A stretch of 64,000 nucleotides of DNA, taken from contig CASEML010000117.1 of NCBI GenBank assembly GCA_949289145.1, positions 1 to 64,000 of the forward strand, in the 5' to 3' direction. Positions 1 through 9,210 of this stretch are shown piece after piece. The stretch comes from an uncultured Eubacteriales bacterium (GTDB lineage: Bacteria > Bacillota > Clostridia > Lachnospirales > Lachnospiraceae). Positions within the stretch are counted from its first letter, which is position 1. The number at the start of each line of letters is the position of its first letter. A program made the position numbers and the translations under genes. Below the pieces are notes generated by a model that had not been told where the DNA came from, made no database searches, and saw only the letters and a list, made by a program, of their open reading frames with translations.

Positions 1-135
1 ACGAAGTGCATTGCAACTGAAATGACACAGTTTTCGCCCATTAATGAATGCTTATCATTGTTTGTGACTTTATCAACCATTGCACAAATGGCTAAAATAA
101 AGGCTTTTTTGTGCAAAATAAATAAGAAAGTGTAG
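1..135 (+). CDS. 3' end of an upstream gene, unidentified (partial)
   Basis: The first frame is open from base 1 to a TAG at 133-135, giving 44 codons that stop 10 bases before the cbiL start. The close spacing suggests it is the last part of the preceding gene in the cobalamin operon. The C-terminal tail is basic (ends KINKKV) and shows no motif I recognise. It could instead be a chance open frame in an intergenic leader, since 44 codons is short. No cobalamin riboswitch is visible in these 145 bases, so any such control would lie further upstream. Confidence 0.4.
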   Translation, partial: TKCIATEMTQFSPINECLSLFVTLSTIAQMAKIKAFLCKINKKV

Positions 136-145
136 AGAGAACATT

Positions 146-874
146 ATGAGCGGAATATTATATGGCATAGGAACAGGCCCGGGAGACCCGGAGTTAATGA
201 CACTAAAAGCAGTCAGAAAATTAAAAACAGCAGAGATGATTGCTCTTCCTATTTCAGATAAAACACTGACACGGCCAAAGGTAAAAAGACTTGGATTAGA
301 GGAAGAATATATAAAAAACTCAACAGCTTTTCAGATTGCCTATCAAAACGTACCGGAAATGTTAAAAAAGGAAGTTCTTTTGCTGCCAATGCCGATGATA
401 AAAGACAAAGAACGGTTAAAGAAAATACATGATGAGGCGGCAGAAGCAGTGGCAGAAAAGCTGATGGAAGAGAAAAATATATGCTTTCTAACCTTGGGAG
501 ACCCTACTATTTATTCCACCTATCTTTATATTCATAACCGTATTGTGGCAAAAGGGCTTACGGCAGAAATTATCAATGGAATTCCGTCCTTTTGTGCGGC
601 TGCGGCCAGATTAAATACAGGACTGGTGGAAAATAAAGATATGCTGCATGTATTTCCTGCTTCTTATGGCGTGGAGGATTTAGAAAAATATCCGGGTACA
701 AAAGTGTTGATGAAATCTGGAAAAAAGCTTTCAGAAGTAAAGGAAATCTTGACTAACACAAAGCAAAAGGCAATGATGGTGGAAAATTGTGGAATGGCAG
801 GGGAAAAGGTGTATCAAGAATTGTCAAAGATACCGGAGGAAGGAAGCTATTACTCGTTGATCGTTGTGAAATAA
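146..874 (+). CDS. cbiL: Cobalt-factor II / precorrin-2 C20-methyltransferase
   Basis: This 242-residue protein is a SAM-dependent tetrapyrrole methylase that adds the C20 methyl group early in corrin synthesis. The N-terminus carries the family loop GIGTGPGDPELMTLKA (about residues 6-21). The mid-protein motif GDPTIYSTY (about 118-126) and GIPSFCAAAARLNTGL (about 145-160) are typical of the CobI/CbiL group. The length fits the family. It starts at ATG 146 behind a weak AGAGAG site and is followed 12 bases later by cbiF, so the genes are probably co-transcribed. The cobalt-first (anaerobic) reading is inferred from the cbi-type neighbours. Confidence 0.93.
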   Translation: MSGILYGIGTGPGDPELMTLKAVRKLKTAEMIALPISDKTLTRPKVKRLGLEEEYIKNSTAFQIAYQNVPEMLKKEVLLLPMPMIKDKERLKKIHDEAAEAVAEKLMEEKNICFLTLGDPTIYSTYLYIHNRIVAKGLTAEIINGIPSFCAAAARLNTGLVENKDMLHVFPASYGVEDLEKYPGTKVLMKSGKKLSEVKEILTNTKQKAMMVENCGMAGEKVYQELSKIPEEGSYYSLIVVK

Positions 875-886
875 GGAGGCCGAATT

Positions 887-1645
887 ATGATACATTTTGT
901 GGGTGCCGGTTCCGGTGCTGTGGACTTAATTACTGTCAGGGGAAAACAATTATTAGAGCAGGCAGATGTGATCATTTATGCCGGCTCTTTGGTGAATCCA
1001 GAGCTGTTAACATATAAAAAGACAAGCTGTCAGGTATACAACAGTGCCTACATGACTTTAGAAGAAGTAATTGAAGTGATGGAGGAAGCAGAGAGCAGAC
1101 AATTACAGACCGTGCGGCTTCACACCGGTGATCCCTGCCTTTATGGTGCCATGAAAGAGCAAATGGATATTCTGGAAGAAAAGAATATCCCCTATAAGGT
1201 AGTGCCCGGAGTCAGTTCCTTCTGTGGGGTTGCTGCGGCATTAAAAGCAGAATACACGCTTCCGGGCGTGTCCCAGTCAGTGGTTATTACCAGAATGGCA
1301 GGCCGTACACCGGTACCGGAAAGAGAAAGCATCCGAAGCTTTGCAAAGCACAAGGCAACCATGGTGATTTTTCTAAGTATGTCTTTGCTTAAGGAATTGC
1401 AGCAGGAATTAATAGAAGGCGGCTATGAAAAGGATACGCCGGCAGCGATCGTATACAAGGCAACCTGGCCGGAGGAGCAGGTGTTTCACTGTGAAGTGCA
1501 GTCCTTGTATGAAACTGCCAGAGAAAATAATATTACCAAAACTGCATTGATCGTGGTAGGAAATATTTTAGACTCAGGGTATAATCGTTCAGAATTATAC
1601 AATCCTGCTTTTACCACAGAGTTTCGGCAAGGAAAGGAAGTGTAG
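887..1645 (+). CDS. cbiF: Cobalt-precorrin-4 C11-methyltransferase
   Basis: A 252-residue tetrapyrrole methylase of the CbiF/CobM type. Evidence is the start MIHFVGAGSGAVDLITVRG, the segment YAGSLVNPELL, the HTGDPCLYGA motif (about residues 81-90) and VPGVSSFCGVAAAL (about 104-117). These mark the SAM pocket and substrate cleft of the C11 methylase. A good AAGGAGG site at 873-879 precedes ATG 887. It sits between cbiL and cbiH, with only one base separating its stop from the cbiH start, which supports translational coupling. Confidence 0.94.
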   Translation: MIHFVGAGSGAVDLITVRGKQLLEQADVIIYAGSLVNPELLTYKKTSCQVYNSAYMTLEEVIEVMEEAESRQLQTVRLHTGDPCLYGAMKEQMDILEEKNIPYKVVPGVSSFCGVAAALKAEYTLPGVSQSVVITRMAGRTPVPERESIRSFAKHKATMVIFLSMSLLKELQQELIEGGYEKDTPAAIVYKATWPEEQVFHCEVQSLYETARENNITKTALIVVGNILDSGYNRSELYNPAFTTEFRQGKEV

Positions 1646-1646
1646 C

Positions 1647-2393
1647 ATGGGAAAAATATATATTGTGGGTATAGGGCCGGGCTGCCATGAAGATATGACG
1701 CTGCGGGCAGATAAAGCACTGCGTGAAAGTGATGTGATTGCCGGCTACACAGTATACGTGGACTTGGTGCGGGATTATTACAGTGATAAGGAATTTATCT
1801 CCACACCTATGATGGGAGAAGTGAACCGTTGCCGCATGGCATTGGAGGAAGCCCAAAAGGGAAAGACTGTATCTATGGTATGTAGTGGAGATGCAGGTGT
1901 GTACGGCATGGCTGGCTTGATTTACAAACTTTCTGTAGAATACAAGCCCATGGATATACAGGTAATTCCGGGAATCACATCTGCCTTAAGCGGTGGGGCA
2001 CTGGCAGGAGCACCCCTTACTCATGATTTTGCAGTGGTCAGCTTAAGCGATCTGCTGACACCTTGGGAAAAAATAGAATGTCGTCTGCGGGAAGCCTCCA
2101 AAGCAGATTTTACTCTGTGTCTATACAATCCCTCCAGCAAAAAGCGCCATGATTATTTGGCAAAAGCTTGTGGTATCTGCATGGAATATAAATCAGAGGA
2201 AACCGTCTGTGCCATTGCAAAAAATATCGGCAGAGAAGGCGAAGCTTATCAGGTGATGACTCTGAAAGAACTGGCAGTTACACCGGTAGATATGTTTACT
2301 ACGGTGTTTATCGGAAACAGTCAAAGTCGTGTGATTGACGGAAAGATGGTTACACCGAGAGGATATATGGAGAAAGAGCATGGAAAGAAATAA
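1647..2393 (+). CDS. cbiH: Cobalt-precorrin-3 C17-methyltransferase
   Basis: A 248-residue SAM methylase of the CbiH/CobJ group, which methylates C17 and drives ring contraction. The motifs GIGPGCHEDMTLRA (about 7-20), VIAGYTVYVDLV (about 30-41), SGDAGVYGMAG and PGITSALSGGALAGAPLTHDF are characteristic. The length is that of a stand-alone CbiH, without the extra C-terminal domain seen in some fusions. The start ATG 1647 lies one base beyond the cbiF stop, and the gene overlaps the downstream cbiET start by 14 bases, so translation is probably coupled throughout. Confidence 0.94.
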   Translation: MGKIYIVGIGPGCHEDMTLRADKALRESDVIAGYTVYVDLVRDYYSDKEFISTPMMGEVNRCRMALEEAQKGKTVSMVCSGDAGVYGMAGLIYKLSVEYKPMDIQVIPGITSALSGGALAGAPLTHDFAVVSLSDLLTPWEKIECRLREASKADFTLCLYNPSSKKRHDYLAKACGICMEYKSEETVCAIAKNIGREGEAYQVMTLKELAVTPVDMFTTVFIGNSQSRVIDGKMVTPRGYMEKEHGKK

Positions 2394-3618
2394 ACTGGTA
2401 TATCTTATTGGCATAGGCATGGGAGATCCCCATCATCTCATATCTTGTGCAGAACAAAGGATAGCACAGGCAGATATCTATATTGGTGCCAAGAGGATGT
2501 TAGAGCCTTTTGAAATTTATCAGGGAAGAAGATTAGTATCCTATAAGCCAAAAGAAATGAAGGAATATTTATTACAGGAACAAGAATGGAACAGTGCTGT
2601 GGTATTACTGTCGGGAGACAGCGGGTTCTTCAGCGGAGCCAAGGGAATCTTAGAAGAATTTGCAGATACGCCTTATGAAGTTCAGTGCATTCCCGGAATT
2701 TCCAGTCTTTCTTATTTGAGTGCAAAGCTTGGGATGAATTGGGAGGATATGTACATTGCCAGTACCCACGGAAGAAAGGAAAATCTCATAGGAAGAATTG
2801 CACAGAATGAAAGAACTTTTGCACTGCTGGGAGGTGGCAGACAGCTGAAAGAACTGTGTGAAAAGCTGCAATACTATGGAATGAATGAGGTTAGACTTTT
2901 TGTGGGAGAAAATCTTTCCTACGCCGCCGGTACCATAGAGGAAAGCGAACGAATCATTCAGGGCAGTCCTGCTGAAATGAAAAACCAAAGCTTTGGAAAT
3001 CTGATCTGCATGATAGCAGAAAATCCCGCCCCTCAAAAGAGGATGGGTGAATTCAAAGACGAAGAATTTATCCGGGGAAAAGTGCCTATGACAAAATGTG
3101 AGGTGCGGACAGTCAGTATTGCTAAACTGGATTTGCAGGAAAATTCTGTTTTTTATGACATTGGAGCCGGAACAGGGAGTGTTTCTATAGAAATAGCTGC
3201 TAAATATCCGGGAATAAAGGTGTATGCCATAGAAAAAAATGAAGAGGCAGTTTCCCTGATCCAAGAAAATAAACAGAAATTTTGTACAGACAATGTGGAG
3301 ATTATTTCCGGTGAAGCTTTGGAAATACTGCATAACAGCCAGTTAGACACGCCTACCCATGTGTTTGTAGGCGGCAGCGGCGGCAATTTTAAAGAAATGG
3401 CACAGTGGTTATTTACACAGAATCCTAAACTGCACATGGTTGCCAATGCAGTCTCACTTAATTCCATTGCAGAAATATATAAGACGGTGGAAGAATTACA
3501 GCTGCAGTTAGAGGTAGTTTCTATGAATGTGAGCAAATCAAAGAAAATGGGTGGATATCATATGATGATGGCAAATAATCCTGTGTATATCTTTACTATA
3601 AAAGCGGCGGACAGGTGA
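2380..3618 (+). CDS. cbiET: Fused cobalt-precorrin C5-methyltransferase (CbiE) and C15-methyltransferase/decarboxylase (CbiT)
   Basis: A 412-residue fusion equivalent to aerobic CobL. Residues about 1-205 form the CbiE tetrapyrrole methylase (GIGMGDPHHL near the N-terminus, LSGDSGFFSGAKG, PGISSLSYLSAKLG). Residues about 215-412 form CbiT, with the Rossmann SAM motif DIGAGTGSVSIEIA and the VGGSGG segment. I start it at ATG 2380, which encodes MERNKLVYLIGIG and overlaps the end of cbiH. An upstream in-frame start at 2335 would add 15 residues unrelated to the family. The fusion joins C5 and C15 methylation with removal of the C12 acetate carboxyl in one polypeptide. Confidence 0.92.
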   Translation: MERNKLVYLIGIGMGDPHHLISCAEQRIAQADIYIGAKRMLEPFEIYQGRRLVSYKPKEMKEYLLQEQEWNSAVVLLSGDSGFFSGAKGILEEFADTPYEVQCIPGISSLSYLSAKLGMNWEDMYIASTHGRKENLIGRIAQNERTFALLGGGRQLKELCEKLQYYGMNEVRLFVGENLSYAAGTIEESERIIQGSPAEMKNQSFGNLICMIAENPAPQKRMGEFKDEEFIRGKVPMTKCEVRTVSIAKLDLQENSVFYDIGAGTGSVSIEIAAKYPGIKVYAIEKNEEAVSLIQENKQKFCTDNVEIISGEALEILHNSQLDTPTHVFVGGSGGNFKEMAQWLFTQNPKLHMVANAVSLNSIAEIYKTVEELQLQLEVVSMNVSKSKKMGGYHMMMANNPVYIFTIKAADR

Positions 3619-3622
3619 GAGC

Positions 3623-4996
3623 ATGAACAAACATTGTAACAGAATTATGATTGCAGGAATCGGCAGCGGCAGCGGTAAAACAACGCTGGTTTGCGGGATT
3701 CTTATGGCATTGAAAATGAGGAATCTGAAAGCAGGAAGCTGTAAATGTGGGCCGGACTATATTGACCCTATGTTTCACAGCAGGATTTTTGATGTCCCCT
3801 CCATCAATCTTGACCTGTTTTTTACTGCTCCCCAAGTGATGAACTATCTTCTGTGCCGAAATGGGGAGGATCGAGATATTACGGTAATTGAGGGAGTGAT
3901 GGGATTTTATGACGGACTGTCTATGGATTCTGACCGGGCAAGCTCCTATGAAGTGGCAAAAATGTCAAAGACACCAGTTATCTTAACGGTGTGCTGCAAA
4001 GGCATGGCATATTCTGTAGTTCCCCTGATTCGGGGAATCATGGAATTTCGGAAAGACAGTAATATTAAAGGCATCATATTAAATCAAGTATCTGATATGA
4101 CGTATCTTCAGTTAAAGCCGGTGATGGAACAGGAGCTTGGGATTCCGGTATTGGGACATCTTCCTGTGCTTCAGGAGTTTGTACTGAAAAGCCGACATTT
4201 GGGATTGGTGATGCCAAAGGAGCGGGAAAATCTTTCGAAAGAATTGGAACGTCTTGGAAATGTCGTAGAAAGCAATATTAATATAGAAGAAATAATTAAA
4301 ATTGCGGCACAGGCACCGGAGCTTTCCTGTGAAAATCCACTGGAACATCACAAAAACGTTCCTACACTTCCCAAAACCGTAATTGGTGTGGCAGAAGATG
4401 AAGCTTTCTGCTTTTATTACCGGGATAATTTAAAACTCTTAGAAGAATTAGGGTGTAAGCTGGTAAAATTTAGCCCATTGCATGATAAAAAGCTGCCGGA
4501 ACAGATACAAGGAATTCTGTTAGGAGGCGGTTATCCAGAATTACACCCACAACAGTTAAGCCACAACCAGTCCATGAAGCAAAGTATTCAAAATGCATTG
4601 AAGGCAGGAATGCCCTGTATTGCAGAGTGCGGCGGTTTTCAGTATTTACAAAAAAGTCTCTGGGTAAAGGGCGTGGAGTATCCTATGGCAGATGTGATTT
4701 CCTCCACTTCTGAGAATACAGGAAAGCTGGTACGTTTTGGATATATTCATTTAAAGGGCAGTAACGCCAATCTGTACTTGAAAGCGGGAGAGGAAATTAA
4801 GGCTCATGAATTCCATTATTTCGACAGTACAGATAACGGCGATACCTGTCTTGCGGTAAAACCTTCTGGAAAACGTCAGTGGAAGTGTGTTTACGGAAGA
4901 AAAAATTTATTTGCAGGTTACCCTCATTTATATTTCTATTCGAATATTAATTTTGTACAACGATTTATAAAAGCCTGTCAGGAGTGGAAAGTATGA
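3623..4996 (+). CDS. cbiA: Cobyrinic acid a,c-diamide synthase
   Basis: A 457-residue glutamine- and ATP-dependent amidase. The N-terminal P-loop is GIGSGSGKTTLVCG (about 11-24), and the CKCGPDYIDPMFH motif follows at about 41-53. The C-terminal half is a type-1 glutaminase-like domain with LLGGGYPELHPQQL and the nucleophile region ECGGFQYLQ. The length matches stand-alone CbiA/CobB. It amidates the a and c side chains. It follows cbiET by 4 bases, and its stop codon overlaps the cobU start as ATGA. Confidence 0.94.
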   Translation: MNKHCNRIMIAGIGSGSGKTTLVCGILMALKMRNLKAGSCKCGPDYIDPMFHSRIFDVPSINLDLFFTAPQVMNYLLCRNGEDRDITVIEGVMGFYDGLSMDSDRASSYEVAKMSKTPVILTVCCKGMAYSVVPLIRGIMEFRKDSNIKGIILNQVSDMTYLQLKPVMEQELGIPVLGHLPVLQEFVLKSRHLGLVMPKERENLSKELERLGNVVESNINIEEIIKIAAQAPELSCENPLEHHKNVPTLPKTVIGVAEDEAFCFYYRDNLKLLEELGCKLVKFSPLHDKKLPEQIQGILLGGGYPELHPQQLSHNQSMKQSIQNALKAGMPCIAECGGFQYLQKSLWVKGVEYPMADVISSTSENTGKLVRFGYIHLKGSNANLYLKAGEEIKAHEFHYFDSTDNGDTCLAVKPSGKRQWKCVYGRKNLFAGYPHLYFYSNINFVQRFIKACQEWKV

Positions 4997-5517
4997 TTAC
5001 GTTAGTGACCGGCGGCAGTGCCAGCGGAAAGTCAGAATATGCAGAAGATTTGGCCTGTGAATTACACAGGAAAAATAAAAATGCCCCTTTTTATTATATT
5101 GCAACCATGCAGGCCTTTGACACTGAGGCACAGGAAAAAATAAGGCGCCACAAGGAAATGCGAAAGGAAAAGGGGTTTGTTACGAAAGAATGCTTTTTGG
5201 GGCTGAAAGATTTAGAACTGCCAAAGGGAAGCATTGTATTATTGGACTGCATCTCAAACTTAGTAGCAAATGAAATGTTTGACCTTGAGGGTGCGAAAGA
5301 AGATACGGTGGTTCATGTGATGGAGGGAATCAGGAAGCTTCACACAGATTGCCGCCATGCGGTGATAGTTACCAATGAAGTTTTCGGGGACAAGAGTAAT
5401 TATTCGAAAGAAACTATGGAGTATATAAAGTGTTTGGGAGATATTAACCGTCAGATGGCAGCCCTTTGTAAGCGGGTGGTAGAAGTAGTTTATGGAATAC
5501 CCGTAATACACAAATAG
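4993..5517 (+). CDS. cobU: Adenosylcobinamide kinase / adenosylcobinamide-phosphate guanylyltransferase
   Basis: A 174-residue CobU/CobP protein that phosphorylates adenosylcobinamide and then transfers GMP to it. The P-loop TGGSASGKSEYAEDLA is intact near the N-terminus. ATMQAFDTEAQEKIRRHKEMR carries the usual substrate/active-site His segment, and LLDCISNLVANEMF is the Walker B-like strand. A site AGGAG at 4980-4984 supports ATG 4993. An in-frame GTG three codons earlier is less likely. It lies between cbiA and cobS. Compare the degenerate paralogue at 6291-6701. Confidence 0.92.
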   Translation: MITLVTGGSASGKSEYAEDLACELHRKNKNAPFYYIATMQAFDTEAQEKIRRHKEMRKEKGFVTKECFLGLKDLELPKGSIVLLDCISNLVANEMFDLEGAKEDTVVHVMEGIRKLHTDCRHAVIVTNEVFGDKSNYSKETMEYIKCLGDINRQMAALCKRVVEVVYGIPVIHK

Positions 5518-5529
5518 GAGGAAGAAAAC

Positions 5530-6291
5530 ATGATACAATCTCTATTGGTAGCTTTTGCCATGTATTCTAAGATACCAGTGCCAAGAGTGGATTGGAATGA
5601 AAAGAATATGCGTTACGCTTTGTGCTTTTTTCCCTGGGTGGGCATGGTGATAGGTGTGCTCATGTTTTTTCTCGGCAATTTGCTCTTCACTTTGGGGATT
5701 GGAAAACTGTGCTTTTCTGTAGTTATGACACTACTGCCTCTATTTCTTACTGGGGGGATTCATATGGATGGTTTTTTGGATACCACAGATGCCATACACT
5801 CCTATGGAGATAAAGAGAAGAAACAACAGATTCTAAAGGATCCAAACTGCGGTGCATTTGCTGTGATTTTTGGTGTGGCATATCTGCTTCTTACGGTGGC
5901 AGTATGGAGTGAGTGTACCAGAGAAATGCTGCCTTTTATTGGAGTTACCTATAGCCTTAGCAGAACTTTCAGTGCTTTCAGCATGGCGGCTTTTCCGCTG
6001 GCAAGAAATACCGGGCTGGCGGCTGCTTTTCAAAAGGGGGCAAAACGAAAGAACGTAATGGCTGTAATGATCTGTTATTTAGTCATAGAAATTGTTATAT
6101 TAATGATCTGGAATCCTTGGATGATGGCGGCAGTTATGGCGGCATTTTTTGTGTCTTTCTTGTATCATTATCATCTGTGTAGTAAGGAATTTGGAGGAAT
6201 CAGCGGCGATTTGGCAGGTTACTTTTTGCAGGTGGCGGAATTACTTTCACTGACCGCTGTCTGTATCGCAGGAAAGGTGGTATTGGCATAA
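5530..6291 (+). CDS. cobS: Adenosylcobinamide-GDP ribazoletransferase (cobalamin synthase)
   Basis: A 253-residue polytopic membrane protein that joins adenosylcobinamide-GDP to alpha-ribazole (or its phosphate), the final assembly step. The signature GGIHMDGFLDTTDAIHSYGDKEKKQQI lies around residues 75-101, with its two acidic motifs. KDPNCGAFAV follows, and several hydrophobic helices run to the C-terminus. AGGAGGAA at 5516-5523 precedes ATG 5530. Its stop codon region overlaps the next start by one base (TAATG), so the CobU-like gene downstream is probably coupled. Confidence 0.93.
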   Translation: MIQSLLVAFAMYSKIPVPRVDWNEKNMRYALCFFPWVGMVIGVLMFFLGNLLFTLGIGKLCFSVVMTLLPLFLTGGIHMDGFLDTTDAIHSYGDKEKKQQILKDPNCGAFAVIFGVAYLLLTVAVWSECTREMLPFIGVTYSLSRTFSAFSMAAFPLARNTGLAAAFQKGAKRKNVMAVMICYLVIEIVILMIWNPWMMAAVMAAFFVSFLYHYHLCSKEFGGISGDLAGYFLQVAELLSLTAVCIAGKVVLA

Positions 6292-6701
6292 TGGCAAAAA
6301 TTCTTGTTGTGGGCGGTGCCTTTCAGGGAAAAGGTGATTTTGTGAAACATCAATATAAAATAAAAAAGCAGGACATGGTCTGCAGCCTGCCAATGCTAAT
6401 GGAAGCCATAGAAGATGAAAGATATCCTATTGTAATCAACGGTCTTCATGCTATCATTAGTGAGGCAGTCAGAAAACAGGAAGATATTGGCTTTTTTACA
6501 GCGTGGCTTCAAAAAGATTATGGAGGTTTTTGGGAAGGAAGCTGGATTATTATTTCAGATGAGATTGGATGCGGTGTAGTCCCTGTCAGTAAAGAAGAAC
6601 GGCAGATACGGGAGCAAACAGGAAGATTATTATGTAAAATTTCAGCACAGGCAGATCAGGTGTTTCGTGTCATCTGCGGAATACCTACACAGATTAAGTA
6701 A
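6291..6701 (+). CDS. Short CobU-like protein with degenerate P-loop
   Basis: A 136-residue protein that resembles CobU in outline. It begins with a glycine-rich loop GGAFQGKGDF in place of the usual GGxxSGKS, losing the Ser/Thr after the lysine. Its C-terminal half (ISDEIGCGVVPVSKEERQIREQTGRL, ending in AQADQVFRVICGIP) matches the C-terminal strand and helix pattern of CobU/CobP. It is about 40 residues shorter than CobU, lacks the central RHKxMR segment, and sits beside a complete cobU in the same operon. It may be a regulatory or single-activity paralogue, or a decaying duplicate. The function is not established here. Confidence 0.65.
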   Translation: MAKILVVGGAFQGKGDFVKHQYKIKKQDMVCSLPMLMEAIEDERYPIVINGLHAIISEAVRKQEDIGFFTAWLQKDYGGFWEGSWIIISDEIGCGVVPVSKEERQIREQTGRLLCKISAQADQVFRVICGIPTQIK

Positions 6702-6714
6702 AGGACAGATTGAA

Positions 6715-7671
6715 ATGATTTCATTATGTGCATGTATTGCAGGTTTTTTATTAGACAGGATCTTTGGAGATCCCCAGTGGAGATTTCATCCCATCCGTCT
6801 TATGGGTAATTTAATTTCCTTTTGGGAAGGAAAACTTCGAAAAGACCAGAAGGAAGCAGCCATGAAGTGGGCAGGGGTATGGCTGGTAGTGGCAGTGACA
6901 ATACCAAGTTTGCTGCTGCCGTTTGGTTTGTTAATTATCTGTCAAATAATACACCCACTGCTTCGGTTTTTTGTAGAGAGTTTTCTCTGCTATTTTCTCT
7001 TTGCGGCAAAATCTTTAAAAACAGAAAGCATGAAGGTTTATGACAAATTAGTACAAGGTGATTTGGAGGGAGGCAGACAAGCAGTTTCCATGATCGTGGG
7101 ACGGGATACCCAGAGTCTTACGGAAGAAGGAATTATCAAGGCGGCAATAGAAACAGTGGCAGAAAATACCTCTGACGGTGTGGTGGCTCCGGTGATCTAT
7201 ACCTTACTGGGAGGAGTACCTTTAGGATTTCTGTACAAAGCCATCAATACTATGGATTCCATGGTGGGCTACAAAAATGATAAATACCTGTATTTTGGCA
7301 GAGCTGCGGCAAAATTAGATGATGTGGTCAATTTTATACCGGCGCGGATATCGGCTTACCTTATGATTCTGTCGGCTTACCTGCTGGGAGAAGACGGCAA
7401 AAATGCATTTAAAATATATAGGCGTGACCGTTATCGACACGCCAGTCCCAATTCCGCCCACACAGAAAGCGTGTGCGCGGGAGCCCTGCGGGTACAGCTG
7501 GCAGGAGATGCCTGGTATTTCGGAAAGCTCTATAAAAAGGAATATATCGGAGATGATCTTACCCCTATACAAGTGTCTATGATACCTCGTGCCAATGGAC
7601 TTATGTATATGACCTCCGCATTGTCACTGATAATTTTTGCAGGAATCCGTTTGTTTTTTATAATGATATAA
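6715..7671 (+). CDS. cbiB: Adenosylcobinamide-phosphate synthase
   Basis: A 318-residue membrane protein of the CbiB/CobD family, which attaches aminopropanol (phosphate) to the f carboxyl of cobyric acid. Evidence is LLDRIFGDPQWRFHPIRLMG near the N-terminus, IKAAIETVAENTSDGVVAPVIY (the most conserved family stretch), MVGYKNDKYLYFGRAAAKLDDVVNFIPARI, and SPNSAHTESVCAGALRVQLAG. I choose ATG 6715 because AAGGA at 6700-6704 is well placed and the protein then begins directly at the first helix. A GTG at 6667 would overlap the upstream gene. It is followed by cbiP after 21 bases. Confidence 0.93.
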   Translation: MISLCACIAGFLLDRIFGDPQWRFHPIRLMGNLISFWEGKLRKDQKEAAMKWAGVWLVVAVTIPSLLLPFGLLIICQIIHPLLRFFVESFLCYFLFAAKSLKTESMKVYDKLVQGDLEGGRQAVSMIVGRDTQSLTEEGIIKAAIETVAENTSDGVVAPVIYTLLGGVPLGFLYKAINTMDSMVGYKNDKYLYFGRAAAKLDDVVNFIPARISAYLMILSAYLLGEDGKNAFKIYRRDRYRHASPNSAHTESVCAGALRVQLAGDAWYFGKLYKKEYIGDDLTPIQVSMIPRANGLMYMTSALSLIIFAGIRLFFIMI

Positions 7672-7692
7672 TTTAGGAGGTGAAGGTATAGA

Positions 7693-9207
7693 ATGAGTAA
7701 AGCAAAATCCATTATGATTCAGGGAACCATGTCCAATGCAGGGAAAAGTCTTTTAGCGGCAGGACTCTGCAGGATATTTGCACAGGATGGTTATAAGGTA
7801 GCACCCTTCAAATCACAGAATATGGCATTAAATTCCTTTATCACCGAAGAAGGATTGGAGATGGGCAGGGCACAGGTAATGCAGGCAGAAGCGGCAGGCA
7901 TAGCGCCTATAGCTGCCATGAATCCTATTTTATTAAAACCCACCACAGATATGGGCTCTCAGGTAATTGTAAATGGTCGGGTACAGGGAAATATGACTGC
8001 CATGGAGTATTACAGAAACAAACAAAAATACATTCCTGCGATATTAGATGCATATCATAGACTGGAAGATGAATATGATATCATTGTGTTGGAAGGTGCA
8101 GGAAGTCCCGCAGAAATTAACTTAAAGCAGGATGATATTGTAAATATGGGAATGGCAAAGATGGCAAAAGCACCGGTATTACTGGCAGGGGACATTGACC
8201 GGGGTGGTGTGTTTGCTCAGCTTTTGGGCACACTGGCACTGCTGACAGAAGAGGAAAAAGCTTATATAAAAGGTTTGATCGTGAATAAATTTCGGGGCGA
8301 CAAAAATATTCTCATGCCGGGAATCCATATGTTAGAGGATATGGGAAAGGTACCGGTGCTGGGAATTGTTCCTTACCTTAATGTAGATATTGATGATGAA
8401 GACAGCTTAAGTGAACGTTTTTCCAAAAGAGAAACCATCGGTTTGGCAGATATTGCGGTGATTCGCCTGCCTAAAATATCTAATTTTACGGATTTTAATC
8501 CTTTTGAGGGAATAGAGGAAGTATCTTTAAGATATGTGAGCCGCCCCGCAGATTTAAAGGAACCAGATGTTATCATTTTACCTGGAAGCAAAAGTACCAT
8601 AGAAGATATGATGTGGCTTCGGGAAACAGGAATGGAAGCAAAAATAAAGCGTCATGCCTCTTTGGGGAAAATAGTAATTGGTGTTTGCGGCGGTTACCAG
8701 ATGCTGGGTGAAGTTATACATGATCCGGAAGGGGCAGAGCATCAAGGAAGTATAGCAGGTATGGGATTGCTGCCGGTGGAAACTACGTTTCAGTCTGAAA
8801 AAACAAGAACCAGAGTGCAGGGCATGTTCCACAAAGTAGGCGGCAGACTGCAGGGGCTAACCGGAGTTGCATTTGAAGGATATGAAATCCACATGGGAAG
8901 TACAAGACGAAAGCAGGGAAGCCCTCTTTCCTTTGTGGCTCAGATGGGAGATGAGGGAGAGAAAAAAGCAGACGGTACCTTTCGAGGAAACGTATATGGA
9001 ACTTACATTCATGGGATTTTCGATGAGCCTAAGGTAGTGCAGGAAATTATTTCTACTATATTAAAGGAGAAGGGAGTGGATAAGGCAGAGGATTTGGTAC
9101 TGGATCGTAAGGCATACAAGGAGAAACAATACGATATTCTGGCAGAGGGAGTGCGTCAGAATATGGATATGGAATTTATATACAAAATGATAGAGAAGGG
9201 AATGTAA
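7693..9207 (+). CDS. cbiP: Cobyric acid synthase
   Basis: A 504-residue CobQ/CbiP amidotransferase that amidates the b, d, e and g side chains. The N-terminus [21 protein letters not shown] is the modified P-loop of the family. [11 protein letters not shown] follows, and then [15 protein letters not shown]. The C-terminal glutaminase-like domain has the nucleophile region [10 protein letters not shown] and the catalytic His in [10 protein letters not shown]. The length is normal. A strong AGGAGGTGAAGG site lies upstream. cbiC begins 3 bases after its stop. Confidence 0.95.
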   Translation: MSKAKSIMIQGTMSNAGKSLLAAGLCRIFAQDGYKVAPFKSQNMALNSFITEEGLEMGRAQVMQAEAAGIAPIAAMNPILLKPTTDMGSQVIVNGRVQGNMTAMEYYRNKQKYIPAILDAYHRLEDEYDIIVLEGAGSPAEINLKQDDIVNMGMAKMAKAPVLLAGDIDRGGVFAQLLGTLALLTEEEKAYIKGLIVNKFRGDKNILMPGIHMLEDMGKVPVLGIVPYLNVDIDDEDSLSERFSKRETIGLADIAVIRLPKISNFTDFNPFEGIEEVSLRYVSRPADLKEPDVIILPGSKSTIEDMMWLRETGMEAKIKRHASLGKIVIGVCGGYQMLGEVIHDPEGAEHQGSIAGMGLLPVETTFQSEKTRTRVQGMFHKVGGRLQGLTGVAFEGYEIHMGSTRRKQGSPLSFVAQMGDEGEKKADGTFRGNVYGTYIHGIFDEPKVVQEIISTILKEKGVDKAEDLVLDRKAYKEKQYDILAEGVRQNMDMEFIYKMIEKGM

Positions 9208-9210
9208 GAG

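Noticed and set aside
2335..2379. Earlier start for the cbiET fusion
   Set aside because: The added residues do not match the CbiE family, which starts at the strand encoded from 2380.
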